Of a stretch of 64,000 nucleotides of DNA, positions 1 to 9,811 are shown piece by piece. Under the pieces are notes generated by a model, which made no database searches, was not told where the DNA came from, and saw nothing but the letters and a program-made list of their open reading frames with translations. Made by a program: the position numbers and the translations under genes. Where the stretch lies: the NCBI RefSeq assembly GCF_008831285.2, contig NC_045149.1, forward strand, positions 22,450,535 through 22,514,534, in the 5' to 3' direction. Within the stretch, counting starts at the first letter, position 1, and every line of letters begins with the position of its first letter. This DNA comes from Nymphaea colorata. Its lineage: Eukaryota > Streptophyta > Magnoliopsida > Nymphaeales > Nymphaeaceae.

Positions 1-1250
1 CAACCAATGCATAGTCATTATTTCTCCAAGGTTCAGGAACTAATTGTCCCATAATGGCTTTTAATTAATGTTTTGTCACCTAGACCACGACCACAAGCAT
101 AGGAATAATAAGAAAGCCTTTTCTAAAGTTTTAATTTTGATGGTTATAAACGAATGACAAACGATCTTTTTTGAATGAATGATTATTGTCGGAGGACATG
201 ATAGTTTTGCATAATAATTAATAAGCAAGCTGCTGAAATGAAGGGATCACCTCTCTGTACATGTTGTAAAAAAATATAGTCAACAAAGAACAAGTTGAAG
301 CACAAGTAGATGGGCACCCTGAGGCACTAGAAACAAGTCCCGTACCCTATAGAATGAAAGGTTGGGTGTAGGTTTCCTCCTTCAGACCCGGGTAGGTCTC
401 CTCGGTTCAGCCGGAACTAATTGTCCATCATCAATTTGATAAAGGAAATTGATCAAATTCAATCTCGCAGCACTAAAATAGGAAATGATAGGCCAAATGC
501 TTTGGTGTGTAAATCCATCAGTATTTGAAGATGCTGATCGATGCACTTATTGTTTTCTGTTTATGCTTTCTATCCTAACGAGGATGATCATAACTGTATG
601 TCTTACATGGATATAGGCTGTAAAAGAACCGTTGTCTTCTCTGTTTTTTTTCACCGTATGCGGGCTAGATAGCGCAGGCTGCTCGAGTAGCTACTGCTTC
701 TTCTGCTGCAATTTATCCCTTCATTCTCAACATGTCTAATTCATTGCTCTTAAGCGTAACCCATATCCAGCTTATACTGTTAAAATGCTGGTTTACCAGC
801 ATCTTGTCTGAGAGTGTTCATGGCCTGGATGTTGGCATGTGCGTACGTGTTTGTTAGGTTGGACACTGTGTCGCATAATGTAAAACAAAACAAACACGAC
901 TGGTTGGTTTGGACAATCACGTCTTAACATGCTTTTTTCTAAAATTTCAGTTCCACTATGGTTATACCATAGAGACAAAAAAAAAAAAAAAAATGGAGAC
1001 ACGTGCTTACTGATTTGATTCATTGAAAGACCGACCCATCTTTATTGCAAATATAGAATATGATCGGTAAATAAGGATCATTAGGAAGTGTTTCATTTAT
1101 CTATCTTGCCGACAGGGTGTTTGCAATGGGTATATGCATTTCCATTTATTTGGATTCACAATGAAATAAGAACTCTTGTTCAACATACCCAAATTCTATC
1201 TATCTTCTGATGCATCAACATAAGAAACAGAACTTTGAACATAATGCAAA
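1..1250. repeat. Segmental-duplication copy A (3' flank of kinase copy 1)
   Basis: No coding sequence is recognised here. By eye the stretch aligns, with small indels, to 28506-29880 and 36845-37760; the shared anchors include the GGTTCAGGAAC and AATGGCTTTTAATT blocks near the left end and the AGGAAGTGTTTCATTTAT block near the right end. In all three places it lies 3' of a minus-strand lectin receptor kinase copy, so it was duplicated along with the genes. It contains a 17-A tract near 977 and a short TA tract near 1267. The minus-strand reading frames here are not conserved between the copies, so I do not call genes. Confidence 0.75.
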
Positions 1251-1485
1251 TATATTACATGGATTATATATATATATAACATAGATTTATACTTAATAGA
1301 CAAAATTGACAAAACTTAGTGAAAATACCCTCCTATCTTCAAAAATATGATAACCATCTTTCAATTGTTGCAAGACTACCCACATTACCATCACCCAAAT
1401 AAATGCACACTCACGTAAAATATAACATAGGTACAAAACAAACAACAAAAGGTAGTGGCTGAACCAAGCAATCAGATGATTGCAA

Positions 1486-4400
1486 CTACTCAATTTCTTC
1501 ATGTATTTCTCTGTCAAAAAGGCAAGCAACTGTGATGGAATCCACAACTTGGCTCATGCTTGGTCTTACACCACTTTCTTCTTCAACACACTGCAAACCC
1601 ACTTTAGTTAGAATTTCCATGCTTGAGTTGTCATACATTCCAAACAACTGTGGATCTGCTATTTCTTCCACCCAGTTCTGATTCGTTCTCACCATTTCTC
1701 TAATCCATGGAATTAGTTGTCTGCATCCAACTTCTTCGTCTTCACCTACTTGTTGAGATCCAGAGGAATTTCGTCCAGTCACCAACTCCAGCACCAAAAT
1801 GCCGTAGCTATATACATCGACCTTGGATGTGATGGGTAGGTTCAAAATCCACTCAGGAGCCATATAGCCTCTTGTTCCTCTTACCCGAGAAAATTCAGAA
1901 ATGTTATTTCCACCCCTATCGAAAAGCTTGGACAGACCGAAGTCAGCCACTTTTGGGTGAAAATCCTTGTCCAGAAGAATATTTTGTGGTTTTACATCAC
2001 AGTGAAGAACCCATTCCAAGCACTCCTCATGAAGATAAGCAAGAGCCCTTGCTGTACCAAGCGCAATATTGAACCGATTTTCCCAAGTAAGCATAGCATT
2101 GTTGCTAAACAAGTTCTTCTCCAAGGACCCATTTTCCAAGTATTCATAAACTAACAGTCTTTTTTGTTTTTCGGCACAAAATCCATACATAGTCACTAAA
2201 TTCATATGATTGATTTTTCCAATGGTGCTTACCTCACTCCAAAATTGTGCTTCTGATCCATGGCTTAGACCCTCTAGGCTCTTTACAGCCACAACTCTCT
2301 CATCATCTAAGACTCCCTTATAAACCACCCCTGATCCTCCCCTTCCGATTTCATCACTGAAATTGTTTGACGCTTTCTTCAACTCTTCGAAAGTGAACCT
2401 TCTAAAGCCCATTGATACAGCCACATAACCTTGATTGAGATTGCGGAGGTCAACTTTTTTCTTGTGAATATAAGCCCACCCAAATACCACACATGTGATT
2501 TCTACTAACCCAAAAGCTATAACAAAACCAATTGGATACTTTAAATAGTCTCCCCGTGGTTTGCCAACTGCATATGCTCTATCTAATTTGTTAAGAGAAC
2601 TTACTTTTGAACAATCTAACTTGGAATGGCCAAGAGTGCCACTAAAGTTCATTTGTTTGGGATATTTGACGTACATGACGCCAACAAAGTGAGGACCACA
2701 TTGTCCATTAAGGAGAATGCTTTTTGGAAAGCATTTTCCTGCTCCATCCAGCTTATATCCAAAACCACGGCAGTTGCAGTCACTTTTGCATATGTTCATG
2801 CAAGCTTCAATTGATGCCTGTGCTTGGTAATTTGAATCATAGCCATAGAAATCTGTATGTGGAAGCTGAATAAACTTCACTTCTGTCTTGTTGCAAACAA
2901 TATCGAATTCTGGTTTGCATCCTTGACTCCAGTCAGTAGGATCTTTCATTTGAAAACCAGGAGGACAAGTGCATGTGGGGAATGGTTTGTAAAAACAAAT
3001 ACCATTTTCCCCACAAAGGCCATGAACTCTACATCTTACCAATTTTGGCATCCATGAAACTTGCCAGTCTTTTGTTGTGTAATTGAGACTATAGAGCCTC
3101 AGAATTCCATCAAAATCCATCGTTAATCTTCTCTTGACTCTTAAGCGAAAATCTAATGCAGAAAATTGCAACCCATCACTTGAAATAAATTGACCCATGT
3201 CGTCCAAAATTGCGTACCTTGAACTATTATACCTATGAATGATTTCCAGGCAAAACGGTGTTACATATTGACATAATGAACTATAAAAGCTTAAATTAAG
3301 ACCAACCATCTTAACAATACTTAATATTTTAGACAGCAAAATCATATTACAGGTGTGAGTTTGTGTGAAAGAGTGGGAGGTTAAAATACTCCATGATGTA
3401 ACATTACTGATAATTCATCAAGTATGGTGAGGAGCAGGGACATTGACAATGTTGCTAAGAAAAGAACAAGTTGCAGAATGATAAGAAATGATATTGTTTC
3501 CTGGTTTCCTGTTTTGTCCTTACGAAGAGGCTTGTTGTGTCTAATAATTAACTTTAATCTGAACCGTGAATGTGTTGATCATACGGATTTATAACTGGAT
3601 ATGACTCTGTATGGCTCAACATTGCCTACTTAGTGGGCAATTTTTGGGCCAGCCGACGCTCATGTGTAACATTAACATAAACACACAAAAATTCATGCGT
3701 TAAATCAAATCAAAGTTGAAACTTTTAGTTCATTGGATTTTTGAAATGAAGACTTAAAGGTGTACAAGTAGTAAAAACTAACAAATCTAAAATTTCTGTT
3801 AAAAGACTAAAATGTAAAATTGATAACAATTTCTAAGGTTTAGTTAGTCAATGTAAGAAAAAATTATTTTAGATGCCCATAAAAACTAATTAATTTGTAC
3901 ATAATTCAGATAATATAAGTGATTGACCTTGAATTTGCCTTTAATTCCTTTTGAGAGAGAGAGAAAGACATGGAGAGAGAAATGCAGCCACAAAATCGTT
4001 TTTTGGAGGATATATAACACACCAGTTGAAAAGAAAATCGGTTTTGGGGGGAACTTTAGACACAAAATAATGTCTGTTCCCCTTTCTCCCATGCTTGGCA
4101 AGTGAACATGATTGTAAGTGAAAGAGAGGGAGGGAGAGAGCACATCTGGCGCCTAACCAATGCATGAAATTTCGAGAGCAAATATAGTTAATAACGAAAA
4201 CAACCTTAATTCACATTGAAAAATAAAACTTTTCCTAATAAAAGAAAATAAAAATAAAAAAAAGTCAAACAACCATAGAGGACATTTCTTTTTTAAAATT
4301 ACCAAATTGCCCCATATGCTCTTTAGGGCATACATGGGGAGAGAGATAGAGAGAAAGGCTCTTGCTTTGCTGGAGCTACTATTGAGTTTGTCATATTGAT

Positions 4401-5492
4401 GGAAAAAAAAAAAGAGAAGAAATGACGGTCTGCAGAAACACACAAAAGAAACACACAAAAGGACGGTAGAGCGTGGCAAGATCATCAAGCCATGAACTGC
4501 ACGAGATTAGTCTAAGTAGGTGTGACTTTGTTGATGACATTATAATACCAAATCGACCTAAAACTCTTGGGAGTTTTATTTGATGGGATCTGGTGTTTAA
4601 TGTAGGATAAAAGTAAAGTTTTTACGTTTATTCAAACGCTCCCTTAGAGTTTTAATGTTTTGGTATACTAACCACAACTTTGGCTTAATTGATAAATTGT
4701 TTCTATTAACTATGGCGTAAAATTTACCCTGTATTTGTTAACAATATGAAGCAAATAAGCTCCATATGCAAATTAAAATCGACTGAGATGTGACTCCAAA
4801 TTAAGTACTTACTTGGTCCTTCCGTTCTGGAAGACATCATTGTCAGGGTTGGGCCAGTAGACACTGGACGTGTAAGGGCCATCATAAATGAAACTCAGCA
4901 CGTTGTCGTCATTAAAGTGCGCAACATGGTACCCACTGTTGTAAATGCCCTCTGCTCTTCTTGACACTAACCGGAGGGACCTGGTTAATGGCTGACCCGG
5001 CAGCAACGTATCCGTCGGGTGCTCGAAGCTCTGCCACACCACCCTCCTCCCGCCGTCCAGCAGCACCAGGTTCCCCGTTTCCCACAACTCCGCAACCACT
5101 CCGGCACCGGAGCTGGTGTTGGTGGCCGTCGTCCACACGACACTGCCGTCTGCATCCAGCAGAGCGAGATCGCCTCCCTTCCGGAAGGATAGCCGAGAGG
5201 CCCTGCGGTTAACAGGCCAGTCCCTGTTAGCCATCCACACGACAGTGGTCTTTTGGCTGAGCGTCTCGGCATACCAGATGGCAAAGGAGAAAGCATTCTC
5301 GCCCACTTGGTAGAACCCCGCCTTGAACGTCCCTTTCTCTGAAATCAGGAGGCCCATGGAAGGACTCTCCACATAGTAGGAGCTGCCTCGGTACAGAGCA
5401 TTGGGCAGCGGAGACGATGCTTTGAGGATGAAGGGAAGAGATGTTACTATGACTAAGAAGAGAGGGAGTTCCACCGACTTGGAGCTCCTCAT
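1486..5492 (-). CDS. G-type lectin receptor-like Ser/Thr kinase, ZmPK1-like (copy 1, intact)
   Basis: Two exons, 5492-4813 (680 nt) and 3232-1486 (1747 nt), joined by a phase-2 intron (donor AA|GTAAGT, acceptor ATAG|G), give 808 aa. Layout: signal peptide about 1-27; bulb-type mannose-lectin domain about 40-170 (VVWMANRDWPVN, VVWQSFEHPTDTLLPGQ); S-locus-type region; EGF-like cysteines about 293-332; PAN/apple domain about 340-420 (CKSDCNCRGFGY); transmembrane helix about 459-481; kinase about 506-794 with GRGGSG at 523-528, Lys544, HCDVKPQN (Asp639), DFG at 657-659 and APE at 685-687. All catalytic residues are present; Cys instead of Arg before the catalytic Asp makes it a non-RD kinase. Expected at the plasma membrane, binding an unknown extracellular ligand. 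The start is the Met just before the signal peptide, at the same place as in copies 3 and 4. No cDNA was available to prove splicing. Confidence 0.9.
3955..4645. repeat. Copy-specific insertion in the intron of kinase copy 1
   Basis: The introns of copies 2 and 3 run directly from the block near 17320 (25350 in copy 3) into the GTTTTAGTATTTTGG block. In copy 1 the matching blocks, near 3940 and 4650, are separated by about 690 extra bases rich in GAGA tracts. I see no convincing terminal inverted repeats, so the element class is unknown. The part at about 4160-4330 resembles 60640-60860, both containing a CATGAAATTTC or GAAATTTCATGC block followed by an A-rich stretch, so it is probably a dispersed repeat. 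Confidence 0.5.
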
Positions 5493-5607
5493 GCTGAGAA
5501 CGTCGGATCTCTCTAGGGATCAAGGGAGAGAAGGACGGAGCTAGAAAATATGGCAGGTTAGGGACGTTGGTGCTGGTGCAGCAAAGCATGACTGTGATCT
5601 TGATACC

Positions 5608-5613
5608 TTTATA
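5608..5613 (-). promoter_or_regulatory. Candidate TATA box of kinase copy 1
   Basis: Read on the minus strand the sequence is GTTATAAAGG, placing TATAAA about 116 bases before the ATG at 5492. The corresponding region of copy 4 has GTTATAAGG (35806-35813). The transcription start is not known. Confidence 0.45.
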
Positions 5614-5640
5614 ACTTTTGTGGGGTGGACTGTCTGCCGG

Positions 5641-5892
5641 GTCAACTACTCTTGGCGTGAATTGGACGCCTTAATTATGGACTTAATGATCCCATGGTGG
5701 GCCGGGCTCGGGATGATAAGTAAGGTTTTCAGGTCAGTTTTATCGAGCCTTGGAGATATTGGACCCTGCAGAAGAGAAAAAGCGAAAGCAAAAGGAAAAG
5801 GTTGTGACTGGTGGAGTAGGCCCGTGTTCTTGTCCTTCAAACTTGTATTGAGCAGCCAAACCGCCGGCCCGGTCAACTACTCGTGGCGTGAA
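5641..5892. repeat. Partly duplicated promoter segment upstream of copy 1
   Basis: The block GTCAACTACTCTTGGCGTGAA at 5641 recurs with one change at 5872 (period 231), each time preceded by a CTTGT/CTTGATACC-like block and a GCCGG motif. Copies 3 (near 26500) and 4 (near 35840) have a single version of this block. Copy 1 therefore carries a local duplication of its upstream region. Confidence 0.6.
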
Positions 5893-5913
5893 CTCAACGG
5901 GACAGATAAAGGA

Positions 5914-6831
5914 CTGTAGGCACCCATTCCGTGACTGTGAAGTCATGGAGGAAATTCAGTATCAACCAACCTTTTTCTCAAGATTGGCAGATGGATTGAT
6001 GAGAACTCATCGTTTCATGCCCAAATCCGATTTCTTAGTCCAAATCCGTCTTTTACATTTATATCTAAATATGAATTCTAATTTTAAACTGAATTTGATC
6101 GATTTTCAACATGTAAGAGCATTGGATTTACAATAGTTATTCAAAATTAAATTTGACTGGATATTTATGTATGTCATTTCTTAAATTCGGGTTTCATGTT
6201 GACTTTTTTTTTTCATATTCCATTTTTTCAAAATGTCGAGAAATATTGGCATCCCTACTTACATTAAAGATGGTGCCCCTTAACATTCAATTGCAATCTT
6301 TCTTTCAGAAAGGCTCATTGTCCTTGGCTTGTTGTTTTAGTGAGAAGATTCGACCTCGAGCCATGGAAGTGTTGGATTATACTGCGTAGTAAAGCTCCTG
6401 CGAGAGCTAAATGGGTCTCGTTTCTGTTGGTTGCAGAAAACTGGATGCTTCCTGTGGAAAAACCAGTTGGAGTCAATTGTCCATCTGGTCTGAGAATGTG
6501 CAGCTGTTCCTGGAATTTGGAGAACTATGGCCAGCAGAACTAATATCTGTCTGATCAAACAAAGATCCTCAATTGAAGTTGTGAAACGGTGCTTTAAATT
6601 AAAAGACGGTCCAGAATGAAATGGCTCAAGGAGGGTTGGCATCTCTCCTGCTACCCCTAGTTGTAGAATATCTGGAAGGCAAGAAATGTCTATGCTCATG
6701 TAATGCCCAATGGTTTGAATGGAGAATTGCTTCATTAATTTGGGAAGATACGAAGGCCTCCTGAACTCCATGGATCCAAGTCCTTGAATGAAAAAAGAAA
6801 AAAACAAAAAATCATTTGGCTTGTACATGTA
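5914..6831. other. Intergenic, no gene recognised
   Basis: A+T-rich spacer between kinase copy 1 and the MITE at 6832. A minus-strand open frame of 173 codons (6337-6858) runs through it, but its translation shows no domain I recognise and it extends into the MITE, so I leave it uncalled. Confidence 0.5.
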
Positions 6832-7013
6832 TAGGGGGCGTTGAAGGTAGGCCCGCATGGGCCCAGGCTTTACCCCAATTTTTTAAAAAAAAATTACATG
6901 TAAATTTTAGAAAATTTTATTTATTTTATATAAAAATTTTGATATTTCGGCCATAATTAAAATTTAAAAACTTTAATTGGACCCCTTCATGAAATATTTC
7001 TAGCTCCGCCCCC
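6832..7013. mobile_element. Small MITE with 8-bp target duplication TACATGTA
   Basis: A 182-bp segment with C-rich and G-rich inverted ends (TAGGGGGCG on the left, CTCCGCCCCC on the right) and an A+T-rich core is bounded by TACATGTA at 6824-6831 and 7014-7021. The size, structure and 8-bp duplication fit a non-autonomous hAT-type element; a Mutator type with a slightly longer duplication cannot be excluded because the ends are asymmetric by two bases. Confidence 0.6.
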
Positions 7014-7021
7014 TACATGTA

Positions 7022-8060
7022 AGTGTGTGGTAATTAAGGTTGGTTTAAGTTTTGGCTTGGTTCAAATTCCAAATAATCAACTTTTTAATTGAAGTCAACA
7101 ATATTGTTTGGTGGTAGTTATTTTTCTTCAAGTTTGTTTTCAGGCAAGATGATGATGGTGTTTAAGGCATCTCGCTGTCGTTAAAATGAAATGTTTGCAG
7201 TGTGTGACTATGGTGCTTTGACTAATACAGGGATTCCATGTTGAAAAGATGAGTGTGAAACTCGGAAGTTTCCCAAGATTGAAAGACATTGGACCTAAGT
7301 GAGAATTCCTCAAAGTATCGTACCGTGCATGGCCAAATTCCTGTGTCTGACATGACTAGTAAACTATTAGATCCAAACTCTGATTGGTCCAAGATGGAAA
7401 AATTAATACAAACATTTAATGCTAAATAAGTAAGAGTGAACAGTGAACAGAGCAACTTGGAGCCAGTTTTTTGGCTAAACAAACCGAGCTCGAATAATGT
7501 ATTCATTATTATTTTTTTATTCGTTTGACTTCATTTTTCAACTCATTTTCTTTTTCCTCATTCATTTTCTCCTTCAGCTTCCAAGCAAAAGTTTGCAGCA
7601 GCAACGTACCACTCCCATCTCCCTCTACTCTCCCCTTCTCTCCCCCTCTCCAAATCTTTCACTCTCAATAACCAGCGCTCGAGAAAAGATAGCAACAAGA
7701 ATAGATGACACAGATTTCCGATGTTGCATGTCTCTCCCTCAACAGCTTTCTCCGTTGACCTTGCCCAGTCGAGCTTGAGCTGGTCATTTAGCTGCCAAGT
7801 TGAGCTTGAGCTCATGGTTTTATGAGTCGAGCCGAGCTTGAGCTGGACCCATTCGGACTCGCTCTTGGTCACCCCACTAAAGTTTATGATCCAATTCCAA
7901 CCCGTATCATGCCTGATAAGCGATACATAGTAGACTATCAACACAGAGTGGATTTTTTAATTAACTTTCTGAATAATTGTTTGCAAGCATGATTTTTACT
8001 TGAAATTTCTTAAAGGTTTCCTAATTGATCATTTCTTAGATTGCTTACAACTTGTATATG
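7022..8060. other. Intergenic, no gene recognised
   Basis: The stretch has pyrimidine-rich tracts around 7540-7670. At about 7768-7850 the motif GAGCTTGAGCTGG occurs twice, similar to the arms of the hAT element at 49645-51045, so a relic of that family may lie here, but I cannot define its ends. Confidence 0.4.
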
Positions 8061-8395
8061 CACTACAAAAAAAACCTAGGCATTACTGATGGTCAGAAAA
8101 TGTTAGTGAAACCAAGACGTACATCGGTAATGGTTTTACCAACGTTTCGTGATGTCATTGATGAAGAGAGTGTCCGTAAAAATCATCAACGACACACTAG
8201 ACTGGCCAATGGGTCTAAAATATCACCAACGTGTTCTACACGTCGGTAAATATTAACTATTACTAAAATCATCAACGACACACTAGACTGGCCAATCCGT
8301 CCAAAATATCACCAGCGTGTTCTACACGTGGGTAAATATTAACTATTACTAACGTCTAAGACCACATCGGTAATGCAAGCAACTGACGTTGTGTT
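8061..8395. mobile_element. CACTA (En/Spm)-like terminal fragment with subterminal repeats
   Basis: The segment opens with CACTACAAAAAAAACC, the usual terminus of plant CACTA elements. Four variants of the motif ACATCGGTAAT / ACACGTCGGTAAA follow, typical of subterminal transposase-binding arrays. An 86-bp unit is tandemly duplicated (8181-8266 and 8267-8352). I find no matching opposite terminus nearby, so this is a truncated or one-ended remnant. Confidence 0.6.
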
Positions 8396-8799
8396 TGATG
8401 CCTGGAAGGATATTTTTCTATTTTAAATAAAAGTTTGTCCATCCAATACAGCCTCAAGAGCGGTAGTATAGTTGGTCCAGCTGGCTGGCATGTAAATAGC
8501 ACATCATCGACTCATCAGTTTGATCTTCATGGTTCTATTCTCTTTGACTGGAAATGGTGGTGCTGCATGCAGTTACGTAGGGGGAGACTTTGGATTCTCG
8601 TGTGTATCACCAGGTACAATGAGGCAACAAACACGTTCACCTTCTTTGTAACATTTTGATTTTGATTAAAATCCAAGAAAAAAGACGGTAGGTCCTATCA
8701 TTTTTTTCCCCTGATTCATGGTGAGCCCATCCTTACCTACCAGTAGCCCAGGTGCCTATAAGCTGGTGTCTAAGGCATGAAGGTTCTCAATCAAGCGAG

Positions 8800-9065
8800 T
8801 CCCGGATTTTGGGTCTTGAGATTGGAATTATCTCTTTACAAAGATGAGGAGTCAAGACCAACGACTGAATCCAAATCCATAAAAAAATGGATCATTGATT
8901 TGGACCTTACATGTCTTAAAATCTGAATAAATAGTCGATTTCAAACCCACCTCTTTACCTTTACCATGTTAACATGGACTTATGACTTAATGCTAACTAT
9001 GGAATTCATGGATTATTTTCAAGCGAAGTCAAGAACCAAAATCCATTAGTTCTCGGATTCATCGT
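8800..9065. repeat. Dispersed repeat, paired with 47205-47400
   Basis: The two places share blocks such as CCGGATTTTGGGTCTT, CTTAAAATCTGAATAAATAG and CAAGAACCAAAATCCAT in the same order and orientation. No termini or coding sequence are evident. Confidence 0.6.
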
Positions 9066-9221
9066 CATAATACCATCATAATATCAATAATATTAGTACA
9101 GCAGCATCCCTGAATCGAACAAGGGGCGTCCATGACACGCCATCCGGGCCCAACCAATGATGCACGAATGGTCTGATGTGTGCAATTGTCCACACCATTG
9201 CTATATTTATATGTTGGTGCC

Positions 9222-9467
9222 TAAGGGTGGGCCCCAGCCACCGCCAGGCGAGCTCGGCCCGATTGGCCCCGGGCCTGGGCTGATAAAAACCTGGCCCGGG
9301 CCCGGGTCAGCCCGGTTCGTTTAGATTAAAAAAATAATTTTTAAATTTTTTTTAATAATATATATTTATTATTAATAAATATATTTTATATTAAAAAAAA
9401 TATTTTAAATATCGGACCAGGCCCAGGCTATCGGGCCGGATCGGGCCAGCCCGGCCTCCCACCCTTA
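9222..9467. mobile_element. hAT-type MITE, 246 bp, TSD TTGGTGCC
   Basis: Terminal inverted repeats begin TAAGGGTGGG and end CCCACCCTTA. The perfect 8-bp direct repeat TTGGTGCC flanks the element at 9214-9221 and 9468-9475. The arms are strongly G+C-rich (GGCCCGGG-type runs), with an A+T core at 9325-9405. Length, termini (hAT-like TARNG start) and 8-bp duplication indicate a non-autonomous hAT element. Confidence 0.85.
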
Positions 9468-9811
9468 TTGGTGCCTCATTAATTTTTTTTTTTCTATTTA
9501 GAGAGAGATACCCAAAAAATTTTAAATTTAAACTTTTAATGAAGTTAGCTAAAAATTTCTGCTTTGCCACCAGGTTGATCCGATTGGAATTATCTGTTCC
9601 CCGTGATTTTAGTAAAGAGAAAAAAAAAACTAAACAAAGTAGCAAAAAAAAAAGAACATGTAGTTTTTCACCAATTATCCAGTTAGACTTTTTTTGGTTC
9701 ATTTCTCTTAATAACTCTCAATTAGTTATTAGTTCACAATCAACAAGAGAGAGGTATTTAAAAAGAAAGAGATATTGAAAAAGAATTGGACTTATCTTAG
9801 ATCACCTTTTA

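Noticed and set aside
793-1023. 76-codon minus-strand frame
   Set aside because: Contains a run of Phe from the poly-A tract and is not conserved in the duplicate blocks at 29.5 and 37.5 kb.
1486-3345. Starting kinase copy 1 at the Met at 3345 (619 aa, no lectin domain)
   Set aside because: The first 38 codons of that frame are intron sequence; the joined two-exon model gives a complete signal peptide and lectin domain with consensus splice sites.
4912-5313. Several overlapping open frames on both strands across the lectin exon of copy 1
   Set aside because: Shadow frames caused by the G+C-rich coding sequence; only the frame with signal peptide and lectin motifs is supported and conserved in copies 3 and 4.
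6337-6858. 173-codon minus-strand open frame
   Set aside because: No recognisable domain, runs into a MITE, and has no conserved counterpart in the other kinase spacers.
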